From: Mya arenaria
Lineage: Eukaryota > Mollusca > Bivalvia > Myida > Myidae
Length of the DNA stretch: 64,000 nucleotides
Reading direction: 5' to 3'
Assembly: GCF_026914265.1 (NCBI RefSeq)
Contig: NC_069135.1
Span: 14,478,906-14,542,905, forward strand
The notes below the pieces were generated by a model, which saw only the letters and a list, made by a program, of their open reading frames with translations, was not told the origin of the DNA and ran no database searches. Every line of letters starts with the position of its first letter. Positions within the stretch are counted from its first letter, which is position 1. Made by a program: the position numbers and the translations under genes. Of this stretch, positions 26,801 to 37,901 are shown one piece after another.

Positions 26801-27856
26801 CTCCATGACGATTCAATAGATTCTAATGACAGAAGGTCACACATTTATAACCCTTTACAAAGAGAGAAGACAGAGAGAGCATCTGGGCCGTATGACCATC
26901 TGGCCGTGAGTAAAACAAGGTCGGGTCATGTAGAAGATCCAGAGAATTCTCCAGACTCACCACATGATTACTTTATGTTAGAGAAGAAAACAAGAGAATC
27001 ACAGGAGATGGATGATGAAGCTGAATATCGTGATTCAGACAATCTAATGGTTGAAAATGAAATTGAACATATGGATACTATAGATGAGGATGCCATGGAG
27101 GACTCTGAGACTCCAAAGTTACATGACTATTTTGTTCTGGAGCCTCATGAGAGGGTGGATGAGGGAAAGACAGGAGTTGTAAAACCTGCGCAAGGTAAAA
27201 GTAGTAGTATAAAATCTCAAAAGTCGCCTAGTAAGTCGCCAGCAAAAGTAGATTCTCTGAAGGACACAAAAGTTAAGCCTGAGGCTAAGCCTAGGGTCAC
27301 AAAACAAGCTAGTGCACAATCTCCTAACAGTTCTAAACATGATGATTCCCCTAAAAGGGAGAACATGGACAAAAATGAAGGGAGAAAGAGTGTAGATGAA
27401 TTGTATGTTCTGTCCAAAATGGGAGATGCCCCTCAACCACCGGACTCTGCAAATGAGACACATTCATCAGTTGATGATGATGAATACTTAACTCCTAAAG
27501 AAGTTCATAAACCAGATTATGTAGATGTAATTCCTGAGCCACCAGACAGGACTTCTTCATTAGAACCTCATGGCTCTCCTATTGTAAATATAGATAAAAA
27601 AGGGATACCTGTAAACAGTCCAAGATCGCCTACTCAAGGCCATGGGTCACCTTTGAAAAGCCCTAAGTCACCGACCAAGGGTGAAATCTCACCTGTGAAA
27701 AGTAAAGCATCATCTATCAAAGGTCAGGGCTCTCCAAGGAGTAATATGGGTTCACCTATAAGGAAAGGATCACCCACAAAAAGAACTCCTTCACCAGAAA
27801 AAACTGCTCTACATTCACCAGTGACTGTCACTAATTCAATTGTTACTGATGTTTAG
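14824..27856 (+). CDS. Single-pass transmembrane adaptor-like protein with tyrosine motifs and PDZ ligand
   Basis: Exons with consistent phases: first exon 14824-14878 or alternatively 19216-19285, then 19551-19727, 22829-22976, 24802-24877 and 26507-27856 (stop 27854-27856). The product is 601 or 606 residues. In the 606-residue form, residues 1-96 have no signal peptide but carry a Thr run (about 27-36) and N-glycosylation sequons NVT. A membrane span covers about 97-121 (VGISCGVFIGIILLALL), ending CICCCRRSAAKRNKR, with likely palmitoylated Cys and a basic stop-transfer. The tail has tyrosine motifs at 150 (YAEI), 213, 271 (YNPL), 286 (YDHL), 312 (HDYFMLE), 365 (HDYFVLE), 457 (YVLS), 484 (YLTP) and 495 (YVDV), then Ser-Pro-Lys-rich repeats (about 395-590) and C-terminal VTDV, a class I PDZ ligand. 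I recognise no named family. The layout matches transmembrane adaptors such as PAG/Cbp, possibly by convergence. Outside-in topology is inferred from the positive-inside rule. Confidence 0.8.
14879..19215. other. Long first intron (exon A to exon 2)
   Basis: AT-rich intron sequence. It contains a run of about 24 C bases (15583-15607), a repeat of about 330 bp in 2.3 tandem copies (17609-18350) and otherwise only short chance frames. No RNA gene or domain was seen. Confidence 0.5.
17609..18350. repeat. Tandem repeat of about 330 bp, 2.3 copies
   Basis: Copies begin with 'cacttacatggaa' or 'cacttacaagcaa' near 17609, 17937 and 18277. They share 'acttgttcat.taataccctt' plus 'cttcacattgtacc', 'ggatttatttca' and 'tcacacatttggaaggg'. 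Copies are diverged and the third is truncated. Confidence 0.75.
19216..19285 (+). other. Alternative first coding exon B of the adaptor-like gene
   Basis: ATG at 19216 opens MDCKSLQCVENMKKLEQWKT plus three residues, ending after one base of the next codon with donor GTTGGT at 19286, the same phase and the same unusual donor as exon A. The C-terminal halves resemble each other (LKDWKDKFK against LEQWKTELI), and both continue as xQWKYNKE in exon 2, so A and B look like duplicated first exons. No acceptor is evident before it, so it is probably transcription-start proximal. Confidence 0.5.
20438..21170. mobile_element. TA-flanked MITE, pogo/Tigger-like ends
   Basis: The left end TACAGTCGAAACTCGTTATG matches the reversed right end TACTGTCCAAACTCGCTATG. 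Related GTTGAGATA motifs lie just inside both ends (near 20487 and 21131). No transposase frame. It sits in the intron between exons 2 and 3 of the adaptor-like gene. Confidence 0.72.
21870..22828 (+). repeat. 51-bp minisatellite made of copies of the exon-3 splice acceptor
   Basis: About 18 units of 51 bp. Most contain 'atgccctgactcttcc', a pyrimidine tract, 'gttatttccag' and then 'ggtcatg'. The last unit runs directly into the true acceptor of exon 3 ('atgccctgac..gttatttccag' ending at 22828). Sixteen upstream units keep an intact pyrimidine tract and CAG. The 281-codon minus-strand frame across it is a product of the period being a multiple of three. Confidence 0.93.
23407..24748. mobile_element. 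TA-flanked inverted-repeat element of 1.3 kb
   Basis: The left end TACCGTAAATGACTGGGTAT continues TAGACGCA. The right end, reversed, reads TACCGTAAATGACTGGGTAT and then continues AAGACGATAGGGG before TATTAGACGCA, so the copies share the first 20 bases. A second inner inverted pair (ggacacccataatta near 23669 and the reverse near 24379) suggests a nested element. It ends 53 bp before exon 4 of the adaptor-like gene. Confidence 0.72.
25478..26286. mobile_element. TA-flanked MITE with TACAGTGGAAACTCACTAAAC ends
   Basis: Perfect 21-bp inverted termini, TACAGTGGAAACTCACTAAA(C) at 25478 and its reverse ending at 26286, bounded by TA. The subterminal motif cggaat/ccgga recurs near both ends. No transposase frame. 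It lies in the last intron of the adaptor-like gene. Confidence 0.82.
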
Positions 27857-28705
27857 ATTTCATAAATACTTATAATATTTTAAGTATCATGTGAAGTTAA
27901 TGTCCATTGTCATTATATATAGTTGTTGTGAAAGATCATGAAACCTCCAGACCAAGTATATTTTCCTGTGTAGTCTTTAAGCAGTGTTTAATGTTTTATT
28001 TATTCCGAAACTTCTATGACTCCTTTAAATTCTCAGGTTGCTGTCACATTCCAACCCCTTTTTCGCCTTCTTACTTAAGATGAATGAACTAAGGTCTGGC
28101 GCGGTAAACATAAAACTTCTTAAGTCATTTCTTAACTTTAGTCACCTTCCTTATTTTAGTATCTCTGAAGTCATATGAAACAAAATCTTAAGAATTTCCA
28201 AAATACATTATTTTTATTGACTGTATTGAAAGAAACATATTTGAATGTAAAAACACTTCTACATTTCTTTTAATTTGACTATGAAAGTTTTAAGAAATCG
28301 ACAAAAGTTAGGAAATGATGCTTTTTGAATATGACTTCTGGTTTAAAATAATCATGCTGTCACAAGGTTTGCCAATCCTGTTCACAATGTATTGTGCATA
28401 GTAGACATTGAGTTGAAGCCAGTTTATTTCAAATATCAAGTTCATTATAAATGTGACTTCTTGATATGTCTGTGCACATTATCAATTTAAGTGTGTTCAT
28501 TTGAATTTAATCAACATTGTAAAGTACCATTATAAATGTTTTCAATTAAATAGTGAGGAGATGTATGTGTATCGACCAACTGTTCTGTACATTGCCTCAA
28601 GTGCTGACTGTTACAAGAATATGAAGAGTAGCTGAAGATTATTTCAATGCACGGTAATAATCAAAACTGATGTGTGTATCATTTTTACTCTTACTTCAAA
28701 ATAAA
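27857..28705 (+). other. Likely 3' untranslated region of the adaptor-like gene
   Basis: AT-rich sequence after the stop codon with a polyadenylation signal AATAAA at 28700-28705. The true end could lie further right; other AT-rich signals follow. Confidence 0.45.
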
Positions 28706-29905
28706 ACTATTGTTTTACAACAGTTGTACATATACTATTATTTATACATTTTGGTGAAGTGCATTACAGGCAGATTCACATAACAATGTATTGTTTATTA
28801 TTCTATTCTTACTAAATTAACCTTAATCGTCCATCTAACCGGGTATTTTTAACAGATACAATTTCTAAAAGATGATTGATTATTCACCAGTAATGGTAAT
28901 GTAAGGAAATCAGAAGTGCTACATGGATTGCCTAAATAGCATAGAATCTAGTCACGTTTGGTTGCCTGCGCGATGCATGATGTGCAATGGCACTTTTGTC
29001 AAGGGAATTTTATGCATTTTAATGTTGTTTGAAGAGTTTTAAGTGGCATTCATACAATTGTGAACTTCTCATATTTCTGTATTTCTCATTGTGAACTTGA
29101 ATATGATGTTATATTAGTATGCATTGATGGTATTACTGTAAGAGATCCACGTGTTGCTATTGTACTCAGTTGGTATCGTACATTATATATTTTATCAAGA
29201 AGACATTTATCCACTATTATATTACATTATACATGTAAATTGTGTACTGTTTGTAAGTATTAACAACTGTATACTAAATGTTTCCATGGTTAAACATGAA
29301 GGGGCATGATAAATGGTGTGTCAGAATCTGTAGCAGGATTGGCTTCTAGGACAATACTGGGCAACAATATTTCAACCATTGTATTAAATGAAGGAAATTG
29401 TAACAGTGTAGCTGTCTGCACTGTCAGAAAGTTTTAAGATTGTTGGACACATATCAGGAGTTCTTACCTTGTCCTTAGTTAATAGTTATAGCTTGTGGTT
29501 TGTGTCATGTAGTATTCTAAGTTGAAAAGTTGATGAAATATTTTTAAAATCACAGTCATATGTTGACCAGAATTTATTTGAGGAATTTAATCTATTTTTT
29601 TATTCTGATCAACAGTGTGTTAGGAAATACCAGTAATATACTAATAATTATTAGGAATGATTGCTGAAGTGCAATGATCAGTTCTGAGTGACACCAGTGT
29701 TTTCAAGTTGACATTTCCTGTAAAATATACAACAGGGAATTGTTATATTGTAGGAAAATATTGTGTCATCCCAGTCAGTGTGTGTATACCACATGATAAA
29801 TTGGGTCCTAAATGCTACATCGGAAGGCAATATTTTGATTTGATTTAAAAAACTTTAAACAAAGATAACTTCACTATTTCTTCACCATTTTAAATAAAAC
29901 ATAGC
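28706..29905. other. Intergenic stretch, nothing recognised
   Basis: No coding frame of recognised similarity, no tandem repeat and no RNA gene seen; it may include further 3' untranslated sequence of the gene on its left. Confidence 0.4.
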
Positions 29906-30122
29906 GCAGTCTACGACACTTACAGAGCCCCACCTTTGATCTTTTACCAGAATTTGATTGCGAGTCTCGTTTCTTAAGACACTTCAAAAAACGGCCATCT
30001 GATGGCACACTGTCAAAACATTATTTTGAAAACAGGTTTGTCGAAGTGTTTCATGAAACTAATAACCTCATCAAACTTCAGAAATAAAACCATGATGGGA
30101 CTCTTTAAGCGACATAGACTGC
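29906..30122. mobile_element. Short inverted-repeat element relic
   Basis: The left end GCAGTCTACGACACTTACAG and the reversed right end GCAGTCTATGTCGCTTAAAG pair over about 29 bp and continue as AG.CCCA.C. The 217-bp element has no coding capacity. Superfamily uncertain. Confidence 0.5.
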
Positions 30123-30570
30123 CCTTAGTTTCATTTAAAATGGTGTTATAATGAAAAGTAATCTTTGATTGAAGTCTTCATTTTAAGGAAGTTTTTGCCT
30201 TTGGACGTAGCATATATGACGTAATTTATCACGTGGTATACACATACTGCCGAAGATTCTCACAGCATGCAGCCTCAGGTAATATGATTGTATTTCAGTG
30301 AATAGGATATTTTTTACTTTGATATAGATTTTTAATAAAGATAACTTGCTTTTTGTTGATGTTTTTTCCATCATTAGCAGGTGTACATACATTATACATA
30401 TGGTAGTTTACTCAGGGAAGGAGCTTAATGCATTCTTAGTGAAGTATAATATTCCAGAGAACCACTAACCAGTGTTTATGTCATGATTGTCGCAACCTTC
30501 ATTTACAGTGCAAATGTGTAACAGGTGACAAGTGGTTGGGTGTTTAATTATGGAATGTGTTATAATGTCT

Positions 30571-30745
30571 GAGGGTGAGAGTGGTCTAGTGGTACAGGGA
30601 TCAGCCTAAAGGTTAAAGGTTCGATCCCCACCAGTGGTACCTTCTCATGGCCTGTCAAAATGGACACCAGTACGGGCTACAGTGTGAGCCTATTAGCAGG
30701 CAGCTTTCGTCACTATTCAGCTAAAACAAATTAGTTTAAATTAAA
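30571..30745 (+). mobile_element. tRNA-derived SINE
   Basis: The head contains an A-box-like gtggtctagtggta and a perfect B box GGTTCGATCCC (30618-30628), followed by 'ccaccagtggtacc', a body with 'gacaccagtacgggctacag' and an AT-rich tail (aacaaattagtttaaatt). It was present before the tandem duplication, since unit 2 carries the same copy. Confidence 0.72.
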
Positions 30746-32020
30746 CTTATATGACGGTGATAAAACTGATAATCATTTTAATGTTATAAAATATTGAAAT
30801 GATGTAAAAAAAATGCAAAAAACTTATTGCCACATGCGAAGATAGTAACACCCTTGAAGTTAATTTTACAATTTTCTTTTAGTACAACATTTATAAGCAT
30901 TCATGATTGCTATTGGACTCCTTTGCTGTGTGTATTTCAATGCGGCTTGTGATGGTTTTGTTAAGCCAGTATTTATTTCAGATAGTAATACAAAATCATG
31001 AGCATTGAAACAGATAAATAATGCAAGCAAGCTTGCAATTCGCCATATGAATTCTGTACATCTGATATTGTTCTGATATATGCGCCTTTTCCCTGTGCTA
31101 TTCCATGACTACCAAGCTTGCTCACTGTTTATGTAGATTAGAGAAACATTGTTGCTTTTGTGTAATGGATAATACTTCTTGTTGTAGTTTTCATTTCAAA
31201 CAATGCTTAAACCTAAGTGTAGAATGGGACTTCTGACATATCTCACACAAGAGTGCCGTCTGTGTATTATACTTATAAGTGCCTGTAATTGTACACTGTA
31301 TGTGTGAAGAATTTACGTATACAGGGTTATCATGGAAAAATGAATACAAGTGTTCTTTGATGATGATTGCATAATGTTCGAACTGAAAATTCAAGCAATA
31401 TCATCCATGTAGCTTAAAAGCTGTTCGTCGATCTATCACTTCCTTTGATGAGACATTTTATTCTTTATGTTATTCATTGCATGATGCTGCAAGTTATGAT
31501 AAGTTTGTCAATAAATTGCCACCCATGCAAAGACCATGGTTTACAAGTCTTTTTTCAAATATAAATCTTTAACCTTTTTAGGATTTTTCCTCATGTGTCG
31601 TTGCAGTTTGCCTAGCTTCATCTATTTTAACATGGTTTTATAATGTTTCCATGTGCAATAAGTGTTTTATGATAACTATGAAAAAAATAAAGGATTATCC
31701 AGAATAGTTTGCTCTTTGTATTTCTTTTCCATCTTATTTACTACAGTATAACTTGCAGGTAGTTTGCATTGAAATGACTTCCTAGAAATAAATATAGTAT
31801 AAGTGTTTATATATGGTATGGTACAAGAATTCATACCATTGTTATTGGAGGAATTGAATGGTTTTGATGACTGAGTGGCTATAAAAACATAACAAAGGGA
31901 AGCTTATTGTTTTTCATACCATCCTTTTATGGACCTACTGGTTGCTTAAGCTGACAGTACTTGTATCAAATGCTATTACTTGAATACATAGCTAGATGTA
32001 CTAAATACACCTGCAGACTA

Positions 32021-32096
32021 ATGGTGGGGGAAGGAGTGAAAGTTCTGCACTTCACACTGGTGCTGGGGTTAGTTTTGTGTACAAGCAGTGTTCAAG
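32021..32096 (+). other. Candidate signal-peptide first exon, unit 1
   Basis: TATAAAAA at 31880-31887 lies about 140 bp upstream. ATG at 32021 opens MVGEGVKVLHFTLVLGLVLC then TSSVQ, a good signal peptide, followed by donor AAG/GTAATA at 32097 in phase 1. No downstream exon could be identified in the unit. Exon status rests on the TATA box, hydrophobic core and donor only. Confidence 0.33.
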
Positions 32097-33660
32097 GTAA
32101 TAGTGGTGCTTCCAGCTACAGAGGATTCAGATCAGTAAGATATTGTAGAAACTACTTGCACCTAGGTTGATTTGACCTTGTTTTCAGGTCTTGACCACCT
32201 GTGTCAGATCTTTGATATACCAAATTCAGTGGTCAACATATTAATTTGTCCAGTTAGAAGGCAACTTTTCTCAAGCTTTTCAATACACCTATTTCAGTTA
32301 TGCAGCAGTCAGCCATTATTGATTTCAGTCAGGTGAAGCGGTAGATATATACTGTGGCTGACTTAGTTAGAAAGTTGTTCACATATTATTATGTAGACCA
32401 CTCAAGAGGTTGAAGATTGTTGGTATGTACTTCTACGAAATAGATGGTTATGTGATACAGTGGCATACAAACCATTTGGTTTTTGTAAGTATGTACTAAC
32501 AATATGTAACTTATACTTAATATACCATTGAAATGCTTTAGAAATGTCTTCATTCATCACTTATAATGTGTATTTCTGTGCTCTTCTTATAGAAAAAAGT
32601 AAGTGACCTCTGAGATAGATTTATTGATAAAAATAAACTTCCATTAAAAGTACAAAACAACTTGCCAATAATATACTAGTATGTATTGTTGGACTATAGA
32701 ACTTAACAAAATAGTGATATTTGTAAACATTTGCCATGACTCAGCTGGTATTAAATAGTTTGAATCAAAGATAGAAGCACTAACAAGATAAGTAGCCTTG
32801 TTTGTACTGATGCTATCGATATATTTATTTGAAAATGACCCAAATTTTGAAATATGAACCACACAGAATTATATAACAAACAATGGACTTGAAATTTAAA
32901 GCACTACTTACAATAACCCGATACCCTAGCACACAGTCAGGTCATGATTGAGCTGTATAATAAGTATGTATAATAATAAATAAGACATGCATTTTGTGTA
33001 CTAAATAATAGATAAATAGCTTAAACACATCAGTATAGTTTCCATGGTTATAACAAATACAACAATATTATGCCTAGAAATTGCATTGTACAGCCCTCTC
33101 AATATTTCTTGCTGTATAGTATGTACATTTGTCCAGCTTTAACTTACTAACAAAGCAAGCAGGTACACCTAGAACAGAGTTAAACAACACCCTTATTGAT
33201 TAAAATTAGTGTTAGTTGAGCAAAATCTTATTCTTTGACATTAAAATAAATTTTGAGTACATTATTACCCCCCCCCTCCCCCCCCCCACCCCCTACACCT
33301 TACAGTTGAAAGCAATAAAAAAGTATAAAAATCAAATAATGAAATACAATCTTAATATCAATAAAAGTGAATTTGATCACAATTCATATGTTTAACATAA
33401 TATTGTATCTGGAAACTGAAAACTAGTTATATAAATACAATACAAATAAAATGAACATGCTTTTTTATAAGTTAGGAAAGTATTTTGGGCTTCAGATACA
33501 ATTAATATACAGTGTTTGCATTACATTAAAATTGTAAGGCACTTCATTCACATTCAACACAAGAACAATCCCTGATGTCATGAAATCAAAGCACCTTTCC
33601 TAGTTGTGTAGGACTATTTAAAATTACTGATATGGACAGCCTAACAAGGGTTGAGGGTAA

Positions 33661-33706
33661 AAAAGGTTCTAACTGACATTAAATATAGAAGCAGTTAGAA
33701 CCTTTT
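33661..33706. repeat. Perfect 15-bp hairpin, unit 1 (also in units 2-4)
   Basis: AAAAGGTTCTAACTG, a 16-nt loop, and the exact reverse complement. Identical hairpins lie at 42304-42349, 49712-49757 and 57232-57277, each about 650-715 bp beyond the dispanin stop codon on its strand, so possibly in the 3' untranslated region. Confidence 0.8.
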
Positions 33707-34374
33707 CGCTCTCACACCTTAAATTTGACTATCTAATAAGATCATACATACTAAATCTTAAACACAAAACCAGACTTATTTCATGCACACATATTCAGAA
33801 AAGCTCAATTATCATGGCTATATGTAAACATACCATGAATGCATTTGATCATATTCTTTAGTAAAACTTTCAAACAAAGTATTTGAGAACAAAGGTAAGA
33901 ATAGCATACATTGTAGATCAAAGGATGACCAGACAGCTTATAAGTTGACATAATTGTTACTGTACATGTATACCTAACAGGCGACATAAGCAGACACCCT
34001 ACATATAAACCAGTAATTAATTTCCTCAAACTAAAATGTACAATGTATAGTATCATTTGTCATCAGACAAATGTCTAAAGTCCAGAAGAGAATTGTATGT
34101 CTTCACGTTAATTCAATTAAGCAGATAAAAGGCACATCATAACATCCCGATGGGTTGCCGACAGCCCCTGGATAACCGGACGCTCTATTAATTTAACATT
34201 TGTTTCACCATTCCCAAAACATATCAACTCACACACTAAACACATGTTCGCAACAGTTTAGCTGCTCCAAGGTTTTGAATTTTAATTCAAATTATGTGAA
34301 TTCTGTGAATACGTGTAGCAAAAACTCGCACCTTGGTTTGTCAATTACAAATAATCTTTGCCATGTGTTAGGGG

Positions 34375-35144
34375 CTACGCCCCAGGACGTAGCGGTGATA
34401 ACGTGAAGAAGAGCGTCAACACCAGGACGTATGTAATTATTCCCGTGATGACGCCAAGTATAACAAATATCTTGGCCTTCTTCGCGTGACGTCGACACTC
34501 GACCTCGTCTCCCAATTGCCATGCGTTGTTGGCTTTCACTAGAAATACACAATATGGGGTTGAACCGTCTTATCAACATACGTTTGAACGGCTAGGCGAC
34601 AATAAAAGTCACCATTGAATAGGGTACAAAATATGTACACAGTAGGAGGCAAAACAAACTAGATATGAAGATAAGATAAAAACAACATATAATTAGGCAT
34701 TTGAATGAACGGATAATGACATGGTTATTAGAAATATGCTATCAGTTATCGGTGTTCTCTATAATACACGAGTCAACACACCACTATTTCTTATGTTGCA
34801 ACGACATTGTGTTGACTTTAATCATGTAGTCCGGAGTAGTTTCGATATTTGAACTAATGGTGTACTCACATCCGAAGTGCCATCCCGCGAGACCCCATAG
34901 AAAGTTGCAGAAGAGTATCACAAAACACGAGGTGACCACAAAGTCTTTGCACACCGGGCTCCCCCGCGTTACCCGTGCTGATAACGGTGGACTGAGAGCC
35001 CTGGGCACCCGATGAGACGCCAGGCGCTTGCTTCTTGGTGATGCCCACATGCACCTCGGTGTGGTCGATGGTGGCGGCGCTGTTCCGCTTCTCCTCCCCG
35101 CCGTTGGCCAGCGCATCAGCCACTTCAGGCGTGTCATCCATCAT
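34375..35144 (-). pseudogene. Dispanin/IFITM-like (CD225) gene, unit 1, frameshifted
   Basis: Exon 1 34870-35144 and exon 2 34375-34538 correspond to the intact copies, but exon 1 lacks 68 bp (equivalent to 43482-43549) between the GEPGV and DFVV segments. The loss is not a multiple of three and has no GT-AG ends, so the frame fails before the first membrane segment. Exon 2 remains open and almost unchanged, which suggests a recent loss. An assembly error is possible, since unit 3 is nearly identical apart from this gap. Confidence 0.78.
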
Positions 35145-36715
35145 CTGAATATATTTTAATCAAAGTGTGTAATTGTGTGTATATCTATTTATAAACATTT
35201 AGATAATACACTAAACAAGAATGGAATGTTCGTTACAGTATATTGATCATCCAGCATTATTCGATTAAATTCAACAATAATTTCTTAAAAAAAGGGACGT
35301 GCATAGATCTCTATCTGAATACAATAGCATTACAACCTCGTGGCCAAAAAGACATCTTACTATAGCATTGAACATAACATACATGATCATATAAAACAAC
35401 TAGGGGAGCCTTGGTGTCTATAATAAAGCATATTTCTAAGAAATAAATAGAACAATTCCATGGAAGTCTATTAGAACATATATGCGTTATTATGAACACT
35501 GTGGATCATTCGTGGTGTGGGGAATTTTGGGCTCCTCCCCCATTTTGTATTCTATTATCATTATTATCACGTCCGTCCGTGCGTGTGTGTGAGGGGTATC
35601 ATTTTAGTATAACATAGTGCTTCCTGCATGGTGTATGCTCTTGTTTTGTTTTCTACCATATTGACTTGAACAGTTTACTTAGACACTTAATTTTATGAGA
35701 CAGTTAATAGCGACCCAGTTAATAGTGTTTAGTATATTTGAGAGTCTGAGTGCCTAAAATGTCATTCAAGTCTAAGGACTTTATTTAGGTTTCGGTTGAC
35801 GGTAGTTGAACAACCAAAATGGTCCGATTTTTTCGTTGTAATTCTTTAAATACTTATCCCACTTGGTAAAAATGAGATTGACGCCTTCTTGAATACATTC
35901 CTTTTAAACTGTGATAGAGAAATGCGTGCATAACCTTACATGTTTACGCTAGATCGTTCTTTATAAAGGATGGGCCATACACTGATCAAACCTTTACAAA
36001 ACAGTGAATATCCTCTACCAAAAAGAATCTGCCTTTATATTTTGAGGCGCTAAAAGTTGGGTGGCACTCACGCATACATTATTCTGTTAGTATAAGCTAT
36101 ATGTGTTACTTTATCTATAGAAGTCATTGCATATATCAGTAATGGTACATTCTTTACGGTGTCGTGAACATTGTCATGTATACTTTTCAATTGTTTAATA
36201 CAGATATGTCAACCCTAAATAAACCCATCGATTGGGTTTAATTAAAGTTTGTAAATTTCAAACTGCTTCAAACTAGTTCCTTTCAAGTGAGATGAGGACG
36301 ACACGTTTCATACGAAGTAAGGAATAATTAATTATTTCACGAATGTTACCTTTTATATTTACAACTAATACAAGTATTTAAATACATACTAACAAATAAA
36401 ACGTGTCAAAACTAGTGAGTTATACCTTACAACATATATACGCCTCAATAATTTACCTTATTATCTCTTTAAGTATGTCTCCCAATTAAAGCTTAATTCC
36501 TTATATTTTGTCTTAATCATATTTAACCCTATGTTTACATCTTGAACAGTCAGTCCTTCACATTGAAGTGAATCAATCGGTAATTTGTCACACCTGTGGT
36601 ATACGTCATATATAGGTTACCTGTGAAATGACAAAGGGGAATAACCAGGCATAATAGATCACTGCACACCCTGGAAAACTGAGTATTATTAGCATCACAC
36701 GAGTTACGAACTTAC

Positions 36716-36800
36716 GTAGTTTCAGGAACTCGTGGAATGCATAGCAGAAATACTATTTGTGTTGACTTGACTGTTTTCACTTCCGAAAAAGTCAATGTTA
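36716..36800 (-). promoter_or_regulatory. Candidate 5' exon and promoter of the unit 1 dispanin copy
   Basis: A consensus GTAAGT donor (36714-36715 read as GT) ends a short exon-like stretch upstream of the coding-exon acceptor at 35145-35146. Just upstream, GGAAGTGAAA (36775-36784 reversed) fits the ETS-IRF composite consensus GGAANNGAAA. Matching donors and motifs occur in the other units (exon starts near 45300, 52829 and 60342). Transcription start not known. Confidence 0.4.
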
Positions 36801-37210
36801 TGATAAAACAATTAACCGAAACTGGGACCTCACCCAACACCCGATAACAAGGAAGCATTGTTGAAACTTGTATTAATCTGTCCATATTTTTGATATGATA
36901 TTATAATACTATAATAATCTGTAATTTACACTCCCTAATTGGACGTTTTTCTTCGGGTTTTTTTTTCTCATGTCGTATAAATCAAAGTTAAACTGTGGTT
37001 AAGTGATCAACGTGAACACCCTCTAAAACTCATCTAAAAACAGTTTCGATGTCAGAAGTATTTCGTTTAAAGCCAGAATTGTGCGAAATTTATACCAAAT
37101 TTGGAGTACACATCATGTACATGTCAAAAATCAACCGCAACAAATCCTTGAATAATTATATTATTCATCTCAATTGCAAATATATAAAATTATATATATA
37201 TACATTTCAT

Positions 37211-37318
37211 ATGCATTTTATTTCATATTTGTTCATGTACGTTAGTGTCTTAGCCATATCGATATTTATGCAATGTGTAAATGGCCAAGGCAAGATGCCG
37301 ATTTGCCAACAAAAACTT
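37211..37318 (+). other. Second candidate signal-peptide exon, unit 1 (frame-altered)
   Basis: Starts MHFISYLFMYVSVLAISIFM, then QCVNGQ, with a donor CTT/GTAAGA at 37319. One A is missing after 'ggccaa' relative to the other units, so the residues after the predicted cleavage site and the donor phase differ. It lies about 400 bp from, and divergent to, the dispanin 5' region. No downstream exon identified. Confidence 0.25.
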
Positions 37319-37798
37319 GTAAGAATTTTTATGTGTTTAATGTCAATTTCAAGGTTTTTGCCGTTGCTATTTAAGTCAACGAATTTCTCAATCCCATAAA
37401 ATTCTTATTAATCACTGTATTCAAGTTTTGTTCAATGTTTCAAGAGAAGTTTACGTTATTAAATAACAATTTAATGTAAAGTGATGTTTGATAGTATGAG
37501 TTAAGGTATTTTATAACCCAAAACCTTTTCAAAGTGCCCCGCACCCTTAGTTTCCATAGCATCGTTTACTAGAATACAATATGGTCGTATATTCACAATC
37601 TGTATCTTAAATGATCGACATAGATGACTTTTTGATCAACAACTATATTGATATTTAAAAATACAAACCCTGTTCATGAAGAACCACCCTTGCATATACC
37701 TCAAATACTTTTGTATAAAAATGAACCAAGAATCAAGGGTAAAAGGTCAAAGAAGAAAGGTCAATAACTTCAAAATACCTAAGACAGAGTTATGGTTC

Positions 37799-37901
37799 CT
37801 GTGCACTGTACTACTCCTCCATAATATATATGTATATATGTGTGTGTTGAACTGTGCACTGTACTATTCCTCCATAATATATATGTATATATGTGTGTGT
37901 T
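37799..37901. repeat. 53-bp VNTR, 2 units (unit 1)
   Basis: The unit starts 'ctgtgcactgtactactcct' and continues 'ccataatatatatgtatata' plus 'tgtgtgtgttgaa'. Two copies here and two each at 46382-46484 and 53904-54011. Confidence 0.8.

Noticed and set aside
30571-30640. Possible functional tRNA gene
   Set aside because: A and B boxes are present but the anticodon arm does not fold properly and a SINE body and tail follow.
32644-32862. Minus-strand frame of about 72 codons conserved in all four units
   Set aside because: Unit 4 has a 5-bp loss (ccatg) near 56313 that breaks it and no domain is recognisable; conservation reflects recent duplication.
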